Assembly (NCBI RefSeq): GCF_052060015.1
Contig: NZ_JBPODZ010000005.1
Coordinates: 217,677 to 281,676, forward strand
Direction of reading: 5' to 3'
Source: Arhodomonas sp052060015
GTDB lineage: Bacteria > Pseudomonadota > Gammaproteobacteria > Nitrococcales > Nitrococcaceae
DNA length: 64,000 bases
Part shown: in pieces, positions 1 through 9,365 of the stretch
Numbering within the stretch: the first letter of the stretch is position 1
Layout of the letters: each line of letters opens with the position of its first letter
Position numbers and translations under genes: made by a program
The notes under the pieces: model-generated
Databases searched by the model: none
What the model was told of the DNA's origin: nothing
The model's input: the letters and a program-made list of their open reading frames with translations, nothing else

Positions 1-212
1 TGCGTGGCGCCGGGGCCTCCCTGGTCCTGTATCCGCTCTCGGCGTTCCGGGCCATGAGCCGCGCGGCCGAGCAGGTCTACGCCGCTATCCGCCAGGACGG
101 CACCCAGCAGGCGGTCACCGACATCATGCAGACCCGCAACGAGCTCTACGAGGTCCTCGGCTACCACGACTACGAGCGCAAGCTCGATGAGCTGTTCTCG
201 CGGGACGAGTGA
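1..212 (+). CDS. prpB: 2-methylisocitrate lyase, C-terminal part
   Basis: Only the last 69 codons are in the window; the gene begins upstream. They end in the helical tail usual for methylisocitrate lyases (LYPLSAFRAMSRAAEQVY, then YEVLGYHDYERKLDELF). In this family the enzyme splits 2-methylisocitrate into pyruvate and succinate, the last step of the cytoplasmic methylcitrate cycle. The active-site loop lies outside the window and cannot be checked. prpC follows after 31 bases with its own ribosome site, the usual prpB-prpC order, which supports the call. A plain isocitrate lyase is less likely in this context. Confidence 0.88.
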   Translation, partial: RGAGASLVLYPLSAFRAMSRAAEQVYAAIRQDGTQQAVTDIMQTRNELYEVLGYHDYERKLDELFSRDE

Positions 213-243
213 CCCACCGGATCCAATCTCAAGGAGAGCGAAG

Positions 244-1368
244 ATGACTGAAAAGAAAACCGGGGCCGGGCTCCGCGGTATGACCGCCGGCGAGACTGCC
301 CTGTGCACCGTGGGCATCAAGGGTACCGGCCTGACCTATCGCGGCTACGACATCCACGACCTCGCCGAGCAGGCCGAGTTCGAGGAGGTCGCCTACCTCT
401 TGCTCTACGGCAAGCTCCCCAACCGCAGCGAGCTCGCCGACTACAAGCGCCGGCTCAAGGGCATGCGCGATCTGCCGCAGCCCCTGAAGGAGGTGCTCGA
501 GCGCATCCCTGCCGATGCCCATCCCATGGACGTAATGCGCACCGGCTGCTCCATGCTCGGCAATTTGGAAACCGAGCAGGACTTCAGCGAACAGCAGGAC
601 AAGGCCGACCGCATCCTCGCCGTGCTGCCCGGCATCATCACCTACTGGTACCGCTACTCCCATGACGGCGTACGCGTTGACCCGGCTACCGATGACGACT
701 CCATCGGCGCGCAGTTCCTGCACCTGCTCCATGGCGAGGCCCCCAACGCCACCCATGAAAAAGTGATGCACGCCTCGCTGATCCTCTACGCGGAGCACGA
801 GTTCAACGCCTCGACCTTCACCGCGCGGGTTTGTGCCTCCACCCTCTCGGACATGCACTCCTGTGTCACCGGTGCCATCGGATCGCTGCGCGGACCGCTC
901 CATGGCGGTGCCAACGAGGCTGCCATGGCCATGATCGAGCAGTGGTCCGACCCGGACGAGGCGGAGCGCGAGATCCTCGGCATGCTCGAGCGCAAGGACA
1001 AGATCATGGGCTTCGGCCACGCGGTCTATCGGGATAAGGACCCGCGCAATGCCATTATCAAGGCATGGTCGAAAAAGCTCGCCGAGGAGGTGGGGGACAC
1101 GGTGCTCTACCCGGTCTCCGAGCGCGTCGCGGATGTCATGTGGCGCGAGAAGAAGCTCTTCCCCAACGCGGACTTCTTCCACGCCAGCGCCTACCACTTC
1201 ATGGGTATCCCCACCAAGCTCTTCACCCCCATCTTCGTGATGTCCCGGGTGACCGGCTGGTGCGCCCATGTCTTCGAGCAGCGCGCCAATAACCGCATCA
1301 TCCGCCCGAACGCGGAGTACACTGGCCCGGACCTGCAGGAGTTCGTGCCCATCGACCAGCGCGACTGA
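244..1368 (+). CDS. prpC: 2-methylcitrate synthase
   Basis: Condenses propionyl-CoA with oxaloacetate to 2-methylcitrate in the cytoplasm. The 374-residue protein has the citrate-synthase active-site blocks: the His of GPLHGGANE, the His of GFGHAVYRDKDPR, and an Asp in the NADFFHAS segment. The length fits PrpC rather than the longer hexameric GltA. The ATG at 244 is chosen because AAGGAGAG stands at 231-238, just before it; an upstream in-frame start at 187 would overlap prpB and has no such site. It lies between prpB and acnD, which settles methylcitrate over citrate synthase. Confidence 0.95.
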   Translation: MTEKKTGAGLRGMTAGETALCTVGIKGTGLTYRGYDIHDLAEQAEFEEVAYLLLYGKLPNRSELADYKRRLKGMRDLPQPLKEVLERIPADAHPMDVMRTGCSMLGNLETEQDFSEQQDKADRILAVLPGIITYWYRYSHDGVRVDPATDDDSIGAQFLHLLHGEAPNATHEKVMHASLILYAEHEFNASTFTARVCASTLSDMHSCVTGAIGSLRGPLHGGANEAAMAMIEQWSDPDEAEREILGMLERKDKIMGFGHAVYRDKDPRNAIIKAWSKKLAEEVGDTVLYPVSERVADVMWREKKLFPNADFFHASAYHFMGIPTKLFTPIFVMSRVTGWCAHVFEQRANNRIIRPNAEYTGPDLQEFVPIDQRD

Positions 1369-1390
1369 CCCGCCGGGCCAAATCAGGTGC

Positions 1391-1546
1391 GTAGGGCGGG
1401 TGGAGCGGCAACGCCGCGCAACCTGCCGGGATCACAAGCGAGGTAGGGTGCGTGGAGCGGCGGCGCTGTGTAACGCACCAACAGGCCTCTGGAAACGAGA
1501 TGCAGCGACGTGGGGTGGGTCGAGCGGCATTGCCGCGCAACCCGCC
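1391..1546 (+). repeat. three degenerate palindromic repeats
   Basis: Three related imperfect palindromes of about 37 bases stand at 1391-1427, 1443-1479 and 1510-1546. Each runs GTAGGGYGSGT, then GGAGCGGC or CGAGCGGC, a short loop, then GCCGCGCAAC or a similar arm and a CC-rich end. They resemble the GTAGGGTGCGTT...AACGCACC type of small palindromic repeat scattered in many beta- and gammaproteobacterial genomes. They fill nearly all of the prpC-acnD spacer. Differences between copies argue against recent amplification. In an mRNA they would fold into successive hairpins that could lower read-through or protect the upstream message. No T-tract follows, so they are not classic terminators. 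Confidence 0.7.
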
Positions 1547-1571
1547 TTTGCACACGGTGGGTAAACCGACG

Positions 1572-4199
1572 ATGAATACGCAATACCGTAAGCCCCTGCC
1601 GGGCACCGACCTCGACTACTTTGACACCCGCGCCGCGGTGGAGGAAATCCAGCCCGGCGCCTATGACAGGCTCCCCTACACCGCCCGGGTGCTGGCGGAG
1701 AATCTCGTCCGCCGTTGCGACCCGGCCCTGCTGACCGACGCGCTCACCCAGATCATCGAGCGTCGGCGTGACCTGGACTTCCCCTGGTACCCGGCGCGGG
1801 TGGTCTGCCACGACATTCTTGGCCAGACCGCCCTGGTGGATCTGGCCGGGCTGCGCAACGCCATCGCCGAGAAGGGCGGTGAGCCGGCCAGGGTGAACCC
1901 GGTGGTGCCCACTCAGCTCATCGTCGATCACTCCCTGGCCGTTGAGTGCGGTGGTTACGATCCGGATGCGTTTCAGAAGAATCGCGAGATCGAGGACCGC
2001 CGCAACGAGGATCGCTTCCACTTCATCGACTGGACCAAGAAGGCGTTCGACAACGTCGACGTCATCCCGCCCGGCAACGGCATCATGCACCAGATCAACT
2101 TGGAGAAGATGTCGCCGGTGGTGCAGGCCCGTGACGGCGTGGCCTTCCCCGACACCTGCGTCGGCACCGACAGCCATACCCCCCACGTGGATGCCTTGGG
2201 CGTGATCGCCATCGGCGTGGGCGGCCTGGAGGCGGAGAGTGTGATGCTCGGCCAGCCCTCCTACATGCGGTTGCCGGATATCGTCGGCGTGGAGCTCACC
2301 GGCCGGCCCCAGCCGGGCATCACCGCCACGGATATCGTTCTGGCGCTCACTGAGTTCCTGCGTAACGAGCGGGTGGTCTCCGCCTACCTGGAGTTCTTCG
2401 GCGAGGGGGCCGAGGCCCTGACCGTGGGCGACCGCGCCACCATCTCCAACATGACCCCGGAGTACGGCGCCACCGCGGCGATGTTCCACATCGATGGCCA
2501 GACCATCGACTACCTCCGGCTCACGGGCCGCGAGGACGATCAAGTCCGGCTGGTGGAGACCTACGCCAAGGAGGCCGGCCTCTGGGCGGACGCGCTCAAG
2601 AGCGCCGAATACGAGCGCGTGCTCCGCTTCGACCTCTCCGCCGTGGAGCGGACCATGGCCGGCCCGTCGAATCCGCACCGGCGCTTGCCCACCCGGGCGC
2701 TCCACGAGCGGGGCATCGCGGTGGACTACGACAAGGCCCTGGCCGAGGAGAAGCAGGGCCAGATGCCCGACGGCGCCGTGATCATCGCCGCCATCACCAG
2801 TTGCACCAACACCTCCAACCCGCGCAACGTGGTCGCCGCCGGGCTGCTGGCGAAGAAGGCCAACGAGATGGGCCTCACCCGTAAGCCCTGGGTGAAGACC
2901 TCGCTCGCGCCCGGCTCCAAGGCGGTGCAGCTCTACCTGGAGGAGTCCAGTCTGCTCGAGGAGTTGGAGGACCTCGGTTTCGGCATCGTCGGCTTCGCCT
3001 GCACCAGCTGCAACGGGATGTCCGGCGCGCTGGACCCGGAGATCCAGCAGGAGATTATCGACCGGGATCTGTACGCCACTGCGGTGCTTTCCGGCAACCG
3101 CAATTTCGACGGCCGGATCCACCCCTACGCCAAGCAGGCCTTCCTCGCCTCTCCGCCCCTGGTGGTGGCCTATGCCATCGCGGGTACGGTGCGCTTCGAC
3201 ATCGAGAAGGATGCGCTCGGTTACGACAAGGCGGGCAAGCCGATCACCCTCAAGGACCTCTGGCCCTCGGACGAGGAGATCGACCGGATCGTGCGCGAGA
3301 GCGTGAAACCGGAACAGTTCCGCAACGTCTACACGCCGATGTTCAACATCAAGGTGGAGAAGGGCGAGCAGGTCAGCCCCTTGTACGACTGGCGGCCCAT
3401 GAGCACCTACATCCGCCGGCCCCCGTATTGGGAGGGCGATCTCGCCGACAAGCCCGCGCTCAAAGGCATGCGGCCGCTGGCAGTGCTGCCGGACAACATC
3501 ACCACCGACCACCTCTCCCCCAGCAATGCCATCCTGCCGGACAGCGCGGCCGGCGAGTATCTCGCGAAGATGGGCCTGCCGGAGGAGGACTTCAACTCTT
3601 ACGCGACCCACCGCGGCGATCACCTCACTGCCCAGCGCGCGACGCTGGCGAACCCCAAGCTCTTCAACGAAATGGTGCGTGATGACAACGGCGAGGTGCG
3701 TCAGGGCTCGCTGACCCGGCTGGAGCCGGAGGGCACGGTCATGCGGATGTGGGATGCCATCGAGACCTACCAGCAGCGCCGGCAGCCATTGATCATCATC
3801 GCCGGCGCCGACTATGGCCAGGGATCATCGCGGGACTGGGCGGCCAAGGGCGTGCGCCTCGCAGGCGTGGAGGCCATCGTCGCCGAGGGCTTCGAGCGTA
3901 TCCACCGCACCAATCTGGTGGGCATGGGCGTGCTGCCGATGCAGTTCCAGGGGGGCACCAGCCGCAGGACCCTGGACATCGACGGCAGCGAGACCTATGA
4001 CGTCCAGGGCGAGCCCGCGCCTGGCGGAACGCTGACCCTGGTGATCCATCGCCGGGATGGCAGCCGCGAGGACGTGCCGGTGACCTGTCGCCTGGACACC
4101 CAGGACGAGCTCAACACCTACAACGCGGGCGGCATCCTCCAGCGTTTCGCCAAGGAGTTCATGGGCGAGAACACGGACCAGGAGGCGGCGACGCAATGA
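1572..4199 (+). CDS. acnD: Fe/S-dependent 2-methylcitrate dehydratase
   Basis: Aconitase-superfamily enzyme that dehydrates 2-methylcitrate to a methylaconitate isomer, which PrpF then isomerises. The 875-residue protein carries three cysteine ligands for a 4Fe-4S cluster: C411 in TSCTNTSNP, and C477 and C480 in GFACTSCNGMSG. The C-terminal swivel domain has the YGQGSSRDWAAKG serine motif. The ATG at 1572 begins MNTQYRKPLPG and fits AcnD lengths; a longer reading from 1452 would run through the palindromic repeats and is rejected. The last codons overlap the prpF start (ATGA), indicating translational coupling. The fused pairing with PrpF separates AcnD from ordinary aconitase A. Confidence 0.95.
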   Translation: MNTQYRKPLPGTDLDYFDTRAAVEEIQPGAYDRLPYTARVLAENLVRRCDPALLTDALTQIIERRRDLDFPWYPARVVCHDILGQTALVDLAGLRNAIAEKGGEPARVNPVVPTQLIVDHSLAVECGGYDPDAFQKNREIEDRRNEDRFHFIDWTKKAFDNVDVIPPGNGIMHQINLEKMSPVVQARDGVAFPDTCVGTDSHTPHVDALGVIAIGVGGLEAESVMLGQPSYMRLPDIVGVELTGRPQPGITATDIVLALTEFLRNERVVSAYLEFFGEGAEALTVGDRATISNMTPEYGATAAMFHIDGQTIDYLRLTGREDDQVRLVETYAKEAGLWADALKSAEYERVLRFDLSAVERTMAGPSNPHRRLPTRALHERGIAVDYDKALAEEKQGQMPDGAVIIAAITSCTNTSNPRNVVAAGLLAKKANEMGLTRKPWVKTSLAPGSKAVQLYLEESSLLEELEDLGFGIVGFACTSCNGMSGALDPEIQQEIIDRDLYATAVLSGNRNFDGRIHPYAKQAFLASPPLVVAYAIAGTVRFDIEKDALGYDKAGKPITLKDLWPSDEEIDRIVRESVKPEQFRNVYTPMFNIKVEKGEQVSPLYDWRPMSTYIRRPPYWEGDLADKPALKGMRPLAVLPDNITTDHLSPSNAILPDSAAGEYLAKMGLPEEDFNSYATHRGDHLTAQRATLANPKLFNEMVRDDNGEVRQGSLTRLEPEGTVMRMWDAIETYQQRRQPLIIIAGADYGQGSSRDWAAKGVRLAGVEAIVAEGFERIHRTNLVGMGVLPMQFQGGTSRRTLDIDGSETYDVQGEPAPGGTLTLVIHRRDGSREDVPVTCRLDTQDELNTYNAGGILQRFAKEFMGENTDQEAATQ

Positions 4200-5374
4200 G
4201 CCACGCACCACAGATCCGCATCCCGGCCACCTATATGCGCGGTGGCACCAGCAAGGGCGTGTTCTTCCGGCTGGATGAGCTGCCGGAGGCGGCGCAGCGG
4301 CCCGGGGCCGCCCGGGACAACCTGTTGCTGCGCGTCATCGGCAGCCCCGACCCCTATGGCAAGCACACCGACGGCATGGGTGGGGCCACCTCAAGCACCT
4401 CGAAAACGGTGATCCTGTCGAAGAGCGAAAGCCCTGATCACGATGTGGACTACCTATTCGGCCAGGTCGCCATCGACAAGCCCTTCATCGACTGGAGCGG
4501 CAATTGCGGGAACCTCACCGCCGCCGTGGGTGCCTTCGCCATCAACAACGGCCTGATCGATGCGGCGCGCATCCCGGCGAACGGGCACTGCACCGTGCGC
4601 ATCTGGCAGGCGAACATCGAGAAGACCATTATCGCCCACATCCCTGTCACCGACGGCGCGGTACAGGAAACCGGCGACTTCGAGCTCGACGGCGTGACCT
4701 TCCCGGCCGCCGAGATCCCCATCGAGTTCATGGACCCGGCGGACGGCGAGGGCGCCATCTTCCCCACCGGGAACATCGTGGATGATCTGGACGTGCCCGG
4801 CGTCGGGACGTTCCAGGCCACCATGATCAACGCCGGTATCCCCACCATCTTCGTCAACGCCGCGGACCTCGGCTACACGGGTACCGAGCTCCAGGGCGCC
4901 ATCAACGAAGACACCGAGGCCTTGGAGCGGTTCGAGACCATCCGTGCCCATGGCGGCGTGCGTATGGGCCTGTTCAATGAGGTGGCCGAGGCCGCGAGCC
5001 GCCAGCACACGCCCAAGATCGCCTTCGTGGCCCCACCGAAGGGTTATACGGCCTCCAGCGGCAAGGAGGTGAAGGCGGAAGATATCGACCTGCTTGTGCG
5101 GGCACTGTCCATGGGTAAGCTCCACCACGCCATGATGGGTACGGCGGCCGTGGCCATCGCCACCGCCGCCGCCATCCCCGGCACGGTGGTGAATCGGGCG
5201 GCAGGTGGCGACGAGCGCAACTCGGTGCACTTCGGCCACCCCAGCGGTACCCTCCGCGTCGGCGCCGAGGCCCGACAGGTGGATGGTGCCTGGACGGTGG
5301 AGAAGGCCATCATGAGCCGCAGCGCCCGTATCCTCATGGAGGGCTGGGTCCGGGTGCCGGGGGATGCCTTCTGA
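4196..5374 (+). CDS. prpF: methylaconitate cis-trans isomerase
   Basis: PrpF-family protein of 392 residues, the usual family size. It isomerises the methylaconitate released by AcnD so that aconitase can hydrate it, and it works only together with AcnD. The N-terminus IPATYMRGGTSKGVFF and the repeat of the diaminopimelate-epimerase-like fold (SGNCGNLTAAVGAFAI, later SMGKLHHAMMGTAAVAIATAAAIPGT) are typical; the conserved Lys of TSKG is present. The gene overlaps acnD by four bases, so the two are almost certainly one translation unit. No unusual features. Confidence 0.95.
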   Translation: MSHAPQIRIPATYMRGGTSKGVFFRLDELPEAAQRPGAARDNLLLRVIGSPDPYGKHTDGMGGATSSTSKTVILSKSESPDHDVDYLFGQVAIDKPFIDWSGNCGNLTAAVGAFAINNGLIDAARIPANGHCTVRIWQANIEKTIIAHIPVTDGAVQETGDFELDGVTFPAAEIPIEFMDPADGEGAIFPTGNIVDDLDVPGVGTFQATMINAGIPTIFVNAADLGYTGTELQGAINEDTEALERFETIRAHGGVRMGLFNEVAEAASRQHTPKIAFVAPPKGYTASSGKEVKAEDIDLLVRALSMGKLHHAMMGTAAVAIATAAAIPGTVVNRAAGGDERNSVHFGHPSGTLRVGAEARQVDGAWTVEKAIMSRSARILMEGWVRVPGDAF

Positions 5375-5691
5375 ACGCGATCCAGTAAGCCGGCTTGGAG
5401 GGCGTCGGGTCAAAGATTGTGCGGCTCGTCGCCTGCCACGGAAAACCCCGGCCCCCATGATGCGCGGCGGGGCGGTTGCCGATCAGGCCGCATCCAGCCG
5501 CCGCGCCGCCTCCTCAAGGTCTCGGTATGGGCCGCCCGTATAGTCCTTGCACTCACCCCCATGGGGTTTAGAGTCCCGGTAAGCGCCGCCAAGGAATACC
5601 CAGGGAGACTGGCTTTGTCAGCGTCGCCACAGCACCCACTGATCGTCATCGATCATGGGCGCGGCACGCCAACGCGGACGGAGGAGACATC
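5375..5691. other. prpF-prpD spacer, no gene recognised
   Basis: This 317-base gap has no convincing coding region; open frames on both strands have atypical composition and no ribosome site. It has room for a promoter, so prpD may be transcribed separately from the acnD-prpF unit. The strong site GGAGGAG ends just before the prpD start. No T-tract terminator was seen after prpF. Confidence 0.5.
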
Positions 5692-7134
5692 ATGAGCAGC
5701 ACTGGCCCGGCCACTCGTCGCGACTACGACCAACCCCTGAAGGACATCGCCGAGTACGTGGTCAACACGGAGATCACGTCGAAGGAGGCCTACGAGACCG
5801 CCCGCTACGACCTGATGGACACCCTCGCCTGCGGGATGCTGGCGCTGCAGTACCCGGCCTGTACCAAGCTGTTGGGGCCGGTGGTGGAGGGGGCGGACAT
5901 GCCGGGTGGCGTGAAGGTGCCGGGTACGCCCTACCGGCTGGACCCGGTGACCGCCGCCTGGAACATCGGCGCCATGGTCCGCTGGCTGGACTTCAACGAC
6001 ACCTGGCTGGCCGCGGAGTGGAACCACCCCTCGGACAACCTGGGTGCCCTGTTGGCGCTCTCCGATCACCTCTCCCGCCGTGCTGTGGCCGAGGGCCGTG
6101 AGCCCATGACCGTGGGCGATCTGCTCACCGCCATGATCAAGGCCCACGAGATCCAGGGTATCATCGGCCTGGAGAACAGCTTCAACCGCGTGGGCCTGGA
6201 CCACGTGATGCTGGTGCGCATCGCCTCGGCCTGCGTGTCCATGGGCCTGCTCGGCGGGGACGTGGACGACGTGACCAACGTGGCCTCCCATGCCTTCATC
6301 GACGGCTCCGCCCTGCGCGCCTACCGCCACGCCCCCCAGGCCGGCCCCCGCAAGAGCTGGGCGGCCGGCGACGCCTCGGGGCGGGGCCTGCGGTTGGCGC
6401 TCATCGTCGAAACCGGCGAGATCGGTTATCCGAAGGCGCTGTCGGCGCCCACCTGGGGCTTCCAGGACGTCCTCTTCGGCGGCAACGAGCTGCGCTTCAG
6501 CCGTGGCTATGGCAGCTACGTGATGGAGAACATCCTCTTCAAGCTCTCCTTCCCGGCGGAGTTCCATGCCCAGACCGCGGCCGAGGCGGCGATGACCCTG
6601 CACCCGGAGGTACGCGAGCGCATCGACGACATCGATAAGCTGGTCATCGAGACCCAGGAGGCGGGGGTGCGGATCATCGACAAGACCGGCCCCCTGAACA
6701 ACCCCGCCGACCGCGATCACTGCATCCAGTACATGGTGGCCGTGCCGCTGATCTTCGGCCGCCTCACCGCCGATGACTACGAGGACGACGTCGCCACGGA
6801 TCCCCGCATCGACGCCCTGCGCGGGAAGATGGAGGTCCGGGAGAACGAGCAATTCACCAAGGACTACTTCGATCCGGACAAGCGGGCCATCGGCAACGCG
6901 GTGCAGGTATTCTTCACCGACGGCAGCGCCACCGAGCGGGTCGCCGTGGACTACCCCATCGGCCATCGCCGACGCCGTGATGCGGGTATCCCGGTGCTCC
7001 TCGACAAGTTCGAGAAGGCACTCGCCACCCGCTTCGCCCCCAAGCAGGTCGGCCGTATCCTAGACGTCTGCGGCGAACCCCAGCGGCTCGAGGCCATGCC
7101 GGTACACGAGTTCGTGGATCTCTGGGCGCTGTAA
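5692..7134 (+). CDS. prpD: 2-methylcitrate dehydratase
   Basis: MmgE/PrpD-family enzyme of 480 residues, the family size. PrpD dehydrates 2-methylcitrate without an iron-sulfur cluster. The N-terminal helical domain includes YDLMDTLACGMLALQYP and MVRWLDFNDTWLAAEWNHPSDN, whose D-F-N-D/H-P-S-D segment is conserved in the family. The C-terminal part contains FFTDGS and YPIGHRRRR. The ATG at 5692 follows GGAGGAGACATC. Its presence beside acnD/prpF is odd because either system can do this step; PrpD may serve a different stereoisomer or condition, or give redundancy (inference). Confidence 0.94.
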   Translation: MSSTGPATRRDYDQPLKDIAEYVVNTEITSKEAYETARYDLMDTLACGMLALQYPACTKLLGPVVEGADMPGGVKVPGTPYRLDPVTAAWNIGAMVRWLDFNDTWLAAEWNHPSDNLGALLALSDHLSRRAVAEGREPMTVGDLLTAMIKAHEIQGIIGLENSFNRVGLDHVMLVRIASACVSMGLLGGDVDDVTNVASHAFIDGSALRAYRHAPQAGPRKSWAAGDASGRGLRLALIVETGEIGYPKALSAPTWGFQDVLFGGNELRFSRGYGSYVMENILFKLSFPAEFHAQTAAEAAMTLHPEVRERIDDIDKLVIETQEAGVRIIDKTGPLNNPADRDHCIQYMVAVPLIFGRLTADDYEDDVATDPRIDALRGKMEVRENEQFTKDYFDPDKRAIGNAVQVFFTDGSATERVAVDYPIGHRRRRDAGIPVLLDKFEKALATRFAPKQVGRILDVCGEPQRLEAMPVHEFVDLWAL

Positions 7135-7145
7135 GGTGCGGTTGC

Positions 7146-7168
7146 GCGCACGCGCTATCGGCGTGCGC
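7146..7168 (+). terminator. hairpin downstream of prpD
   Basis: An eight-base perfect inverted repeat, GCGCACGC (7146-7153) and GCGTGCGC (7161-7168), separated by seven bases, stands 11 bases after the prpD stop. No T-run follows, so it is at best a weak or factor-assisted terminator, or a 3' stabiliser of the prp message. Confidence 0.4.
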
Positions 7169-7309
7169 CTCGCTCGGCAGCGGTGGCCGGGTCAGTCCTC
7201 CGCCCATAGCCGCAGGAGGTTGCTGCGGGGCTTCAAGATCAGGGGCCGGTGTGCCCTAGCTGGAAGAGGTTGTAGCGCGCCTGCCGTCTAGTCGTAACGG
7301 ATGCCCCTC

Positions 7310-8077
7310 TCAGGTCAGATTGCGACGCCAGCGTCGCTCGATGGTGTCCAGCTCGGTGGCACCGTAGACGGCGGCATCGTGTTCGCCGTAGTACGCCCAT
7401 AGTTGATCGCCGAGATCGAAGTGCCACCACTCGCTCGGTAGGTTCGTGAACCCCTGCGAACGCATGACGTCGTGGAGCAGCCGGCGATTGTCGCGTGCGC
7501 GCCGCTGTTGCGGTGTCGGTGATGTCAGGCGCTCGAGGAAGTCGGTATGGGAGGCCGGCAGTGCCTCGTCGAACAGCGTCCCCATATCCAGGGGCAGACC
7601 ATCCGCGCCGCAGACCGTGACGTCCACGGCCCCCCCGGTGAGATGGGGGCTCGGGGCCTCCGGGTCGGTACTAGGGAGCGCGACGAACTCCCGCGTGCGG
7701 CTGTGCAGCTGCTCTTCCGTCTGTTCCGGGTCTTGTTGGCGGATCGTCTCGTAGAGGGTATCGAACAGATGGCGCTGGACCCGCCACGGCCGCCAGCCGT
7801 CGAGCACCAACAACGAGAGGCCCTCGGGCAGTGCCCGGGCGGCGGCAACAAGCGCGTGATAGACCCCCTCGCGGACGAAGCACTCCGGCACGGCCCCCGG
7901 GATCCCCAGCCGGGCGTATACGGGATAGACCTTGATCGATCCCGGAGCGAGGCTCACCGGGACCAGTTGCTCGCCGTTGTCCCGGATCGGCCGTTTCGCC
8001 AGCCCCTCCCAGTCCGGGTCGGGAGCACTCGGGACAGGGGGGAGGGCCATGGAATCGGAGGAATGCTGATGATGCAT
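7310..8077 (-). CDS. ddpX: D-alanyl-D-alanine dipeptidase (VanX/DdpX family)
   Basis: Zinc peptidase of family M15D that hydrolyses D-Ala-D-Ala, in most Gram-negatives to salvage D-alanine from cell-wall turnover. The zinc and catalytic residues are visible: His and Asp in SPHLTGGAVDVTV, then Glu and His in SEWWHFD. LVLDGWRPWRVQRHLFD is the conserved arginine-bearing strand. No signal peptide is apparent, so it is probably cytoplasmic. The ATG at 8077 begins four bases after the dctM stop; an alternative start at 8101 would overlap dctM by 20 bases, and neither has a clear ribosome site. Tight packing with dctPQM suggests one operon, perhaps import and hydrolysis of a related ligand (inference). 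Confidence 0.88.
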   Translation of the reverse strand: MHHQHSSDSMALPPVPSAPDPDWEGLAKRPIRDNGEQLVPVSLAPGSIKVYPVYARLGIPGAVPECFVREGVYHALVAAARALPEGLSLLVLDGWRPWRVQRHLFDTLYETIRQQDPEQTEEQLHSRTREFVALPSTDPEAPSPHLTGGAVDVTVCGADGLPLDMGTLFDEALPASHTDFLERLTSPTPQQRRARDNRRLLHDVMRSQGFTNLPSEWWHFDLGDQLWAYYGEHDAAVYGATELDTIERRWRRNLT

Positions 8078-8081
8078 GGGG

Positions 8082-9365
8082 TCAACCAAAGTCGAAGGCA
8101 TGCGGCAGGGTGGTCGTGATCGGCGGGACGAGGATGATGATCACCAGCGCGATCAGTGCCGTGACGACGAACGGCCAGATCGTGCGGAACAGATCCACCA
8201 GGGGGACATCACCGACGGCCGACACCACGTAGACGCAGGCCCCCATGGGCGGCGTGATCAGGGCGATGGTGATATTGAGCGTGATCACGATACCGAAGTG
8301 GAACGGATCGATGCCCGCAACCGCAGCGATGGGCGCGAACACCGGCGTGAGCAATACCAGTGCCCCGATCTCCTCCATGAACATGCCGATCAGGAAGGTG
8401 ATCGCGCTCAGCACCAGCAGCACCATGACCGGGCTCTCCGCGAAACCGAGCACGACCTCGGCGAACTGCTGGGGCACCTGCTGGCGTGACAGCAGCCAAC
8501 CGATTACGGCTGCCGCACCGATGATGACGAAGATCACGCTCGTCAGGCGCGCGCAATCGGCGATCGCCACGCCAATACGCCGCGGGCCGAGCTCGCGGGT
8601 AATGACGAGACCCGCGAGGACGACATAGGCGACGGCGAGCGCACCGGATTCGGTGGGCGTGACCACGCCGGAGATGATCCCGCCAAGGATGATCACCGGC
8701 GCCAGCAACGCCGGTACGGAGTACCGCACGGCATGCAGCACCTCGCCCGCCGACGGTCGGGCGCCCGGCGCATAGCCCTGGCGGGTGGCATGCAGCCAGT
8801 TCAGGCCCATGAACGCCGCCGCCAGCACCAGGCCGGGCAGGATACCGGCGACGAACAGGCCGCCGATCGAGGTCCCCGTCATGGTTCCGTACAGGATCAT
8901 GAAGATCGACGGGGGCACGATGGGACCGATCAGCGAGCTGCCCGCGGTCAGGCCGGCGGCATATGCGCGGCTGAACCCATCCTTTTCCATCGCCGGGATC
9001 AGGATCGAGCCGAGTGCCGACGAATCCGCTACCGCCGAGCCGTTGACCCCGGCGAAGGCAACGCTGCCGACGATGTTCACGTAACCGAGCCCGCCGCGCA
9101 GGTAACCGACAGCGGCACGGCAGAGTACCAGCAGGCGATCCGTAAGACCGCTGTGATTCATTAACGTGCCAGCGAGGATGAAGAACGGAATCGCCATCAG
9201 CGTGAACACGTCGATGCCACTGAAAAACTGCTGAATGGCGATACGCAGCAGGCTCATATCGCCGATCCAGACAAAGCCCGTCAGGGCCGCCGCCAGCAGG
9301 GCGATGAACAGCGGCGTGCCGATCACCATCAGCAGCACGAAGGTGCCCAGCATGGCCCAGGTCAT
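8082..9365 (-). CDS. dctM: TRAP transporter large permease, DctM type
   Basis: Large membrane subunit of a tripartite ATP-independent periplasmic transporter. The 427 residues are almost wholly hydrophobic, with about twelve spans, and carry DctM hallmarks: MAIPFFILAGTLMNHSGLTDRLL, the VGSVAFAGVNGSAVADSSALGSI block near residues 101-123, and LITPPMGACVYVVSAVG near the C-terminus. It couples substrate uptake to an ion gradient, usually sodium, at the inner membrane. It overlaps dctQ by four bases, so the subunits are translationally coupled. The substrate cannot be read from sequence; TRAP ligands are mostly organic acids. Confidence 0.95.
   Translation of the reverse strand: MTWAMLGTFVLLMVIGTPLFIALLAAALTGFVWIGDMSLLRIAIQQFFSGIDVFTLMAIPFFILAGTLMNHSGLTDRLLVLCRAAVGYLRGGLGYVNIVGSVAFAGVNGSAVADSSALGSILIPAMEKDGFSRAYAAGLTAGSSLIGPIVPPSIFMILYGTMTGTSIGGLFVAGILPGLVLAAAFMGLNWLHATRQGYAPGARPSAGEVLHAVRYSVPALLAPVIILGGIISGVVTPTESGALAVAYVVLAGLVITRELGPRRIGVAIADCARLTSVIFVIIGAAAVIGWLLSRQQVPQQFAEVVLGFAESPVMVLLVLSAITFLIGMFMEEIGALVLLTPVFAPIAAVAGIDPFHFGIVITLNITIALITPPMGACVYVVSAVGDVPLVDLFRTIWPFVVTALIALVIIILVPPITTTLPHAFDFG

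Noticed and set aside
1383..3623. Long open frame on the minus strand opposite acnD
   Set aside because: It is a shadow of acnD in GC-rich DNA; no ribosome site, no domain, and acnD is intact on the other strand.
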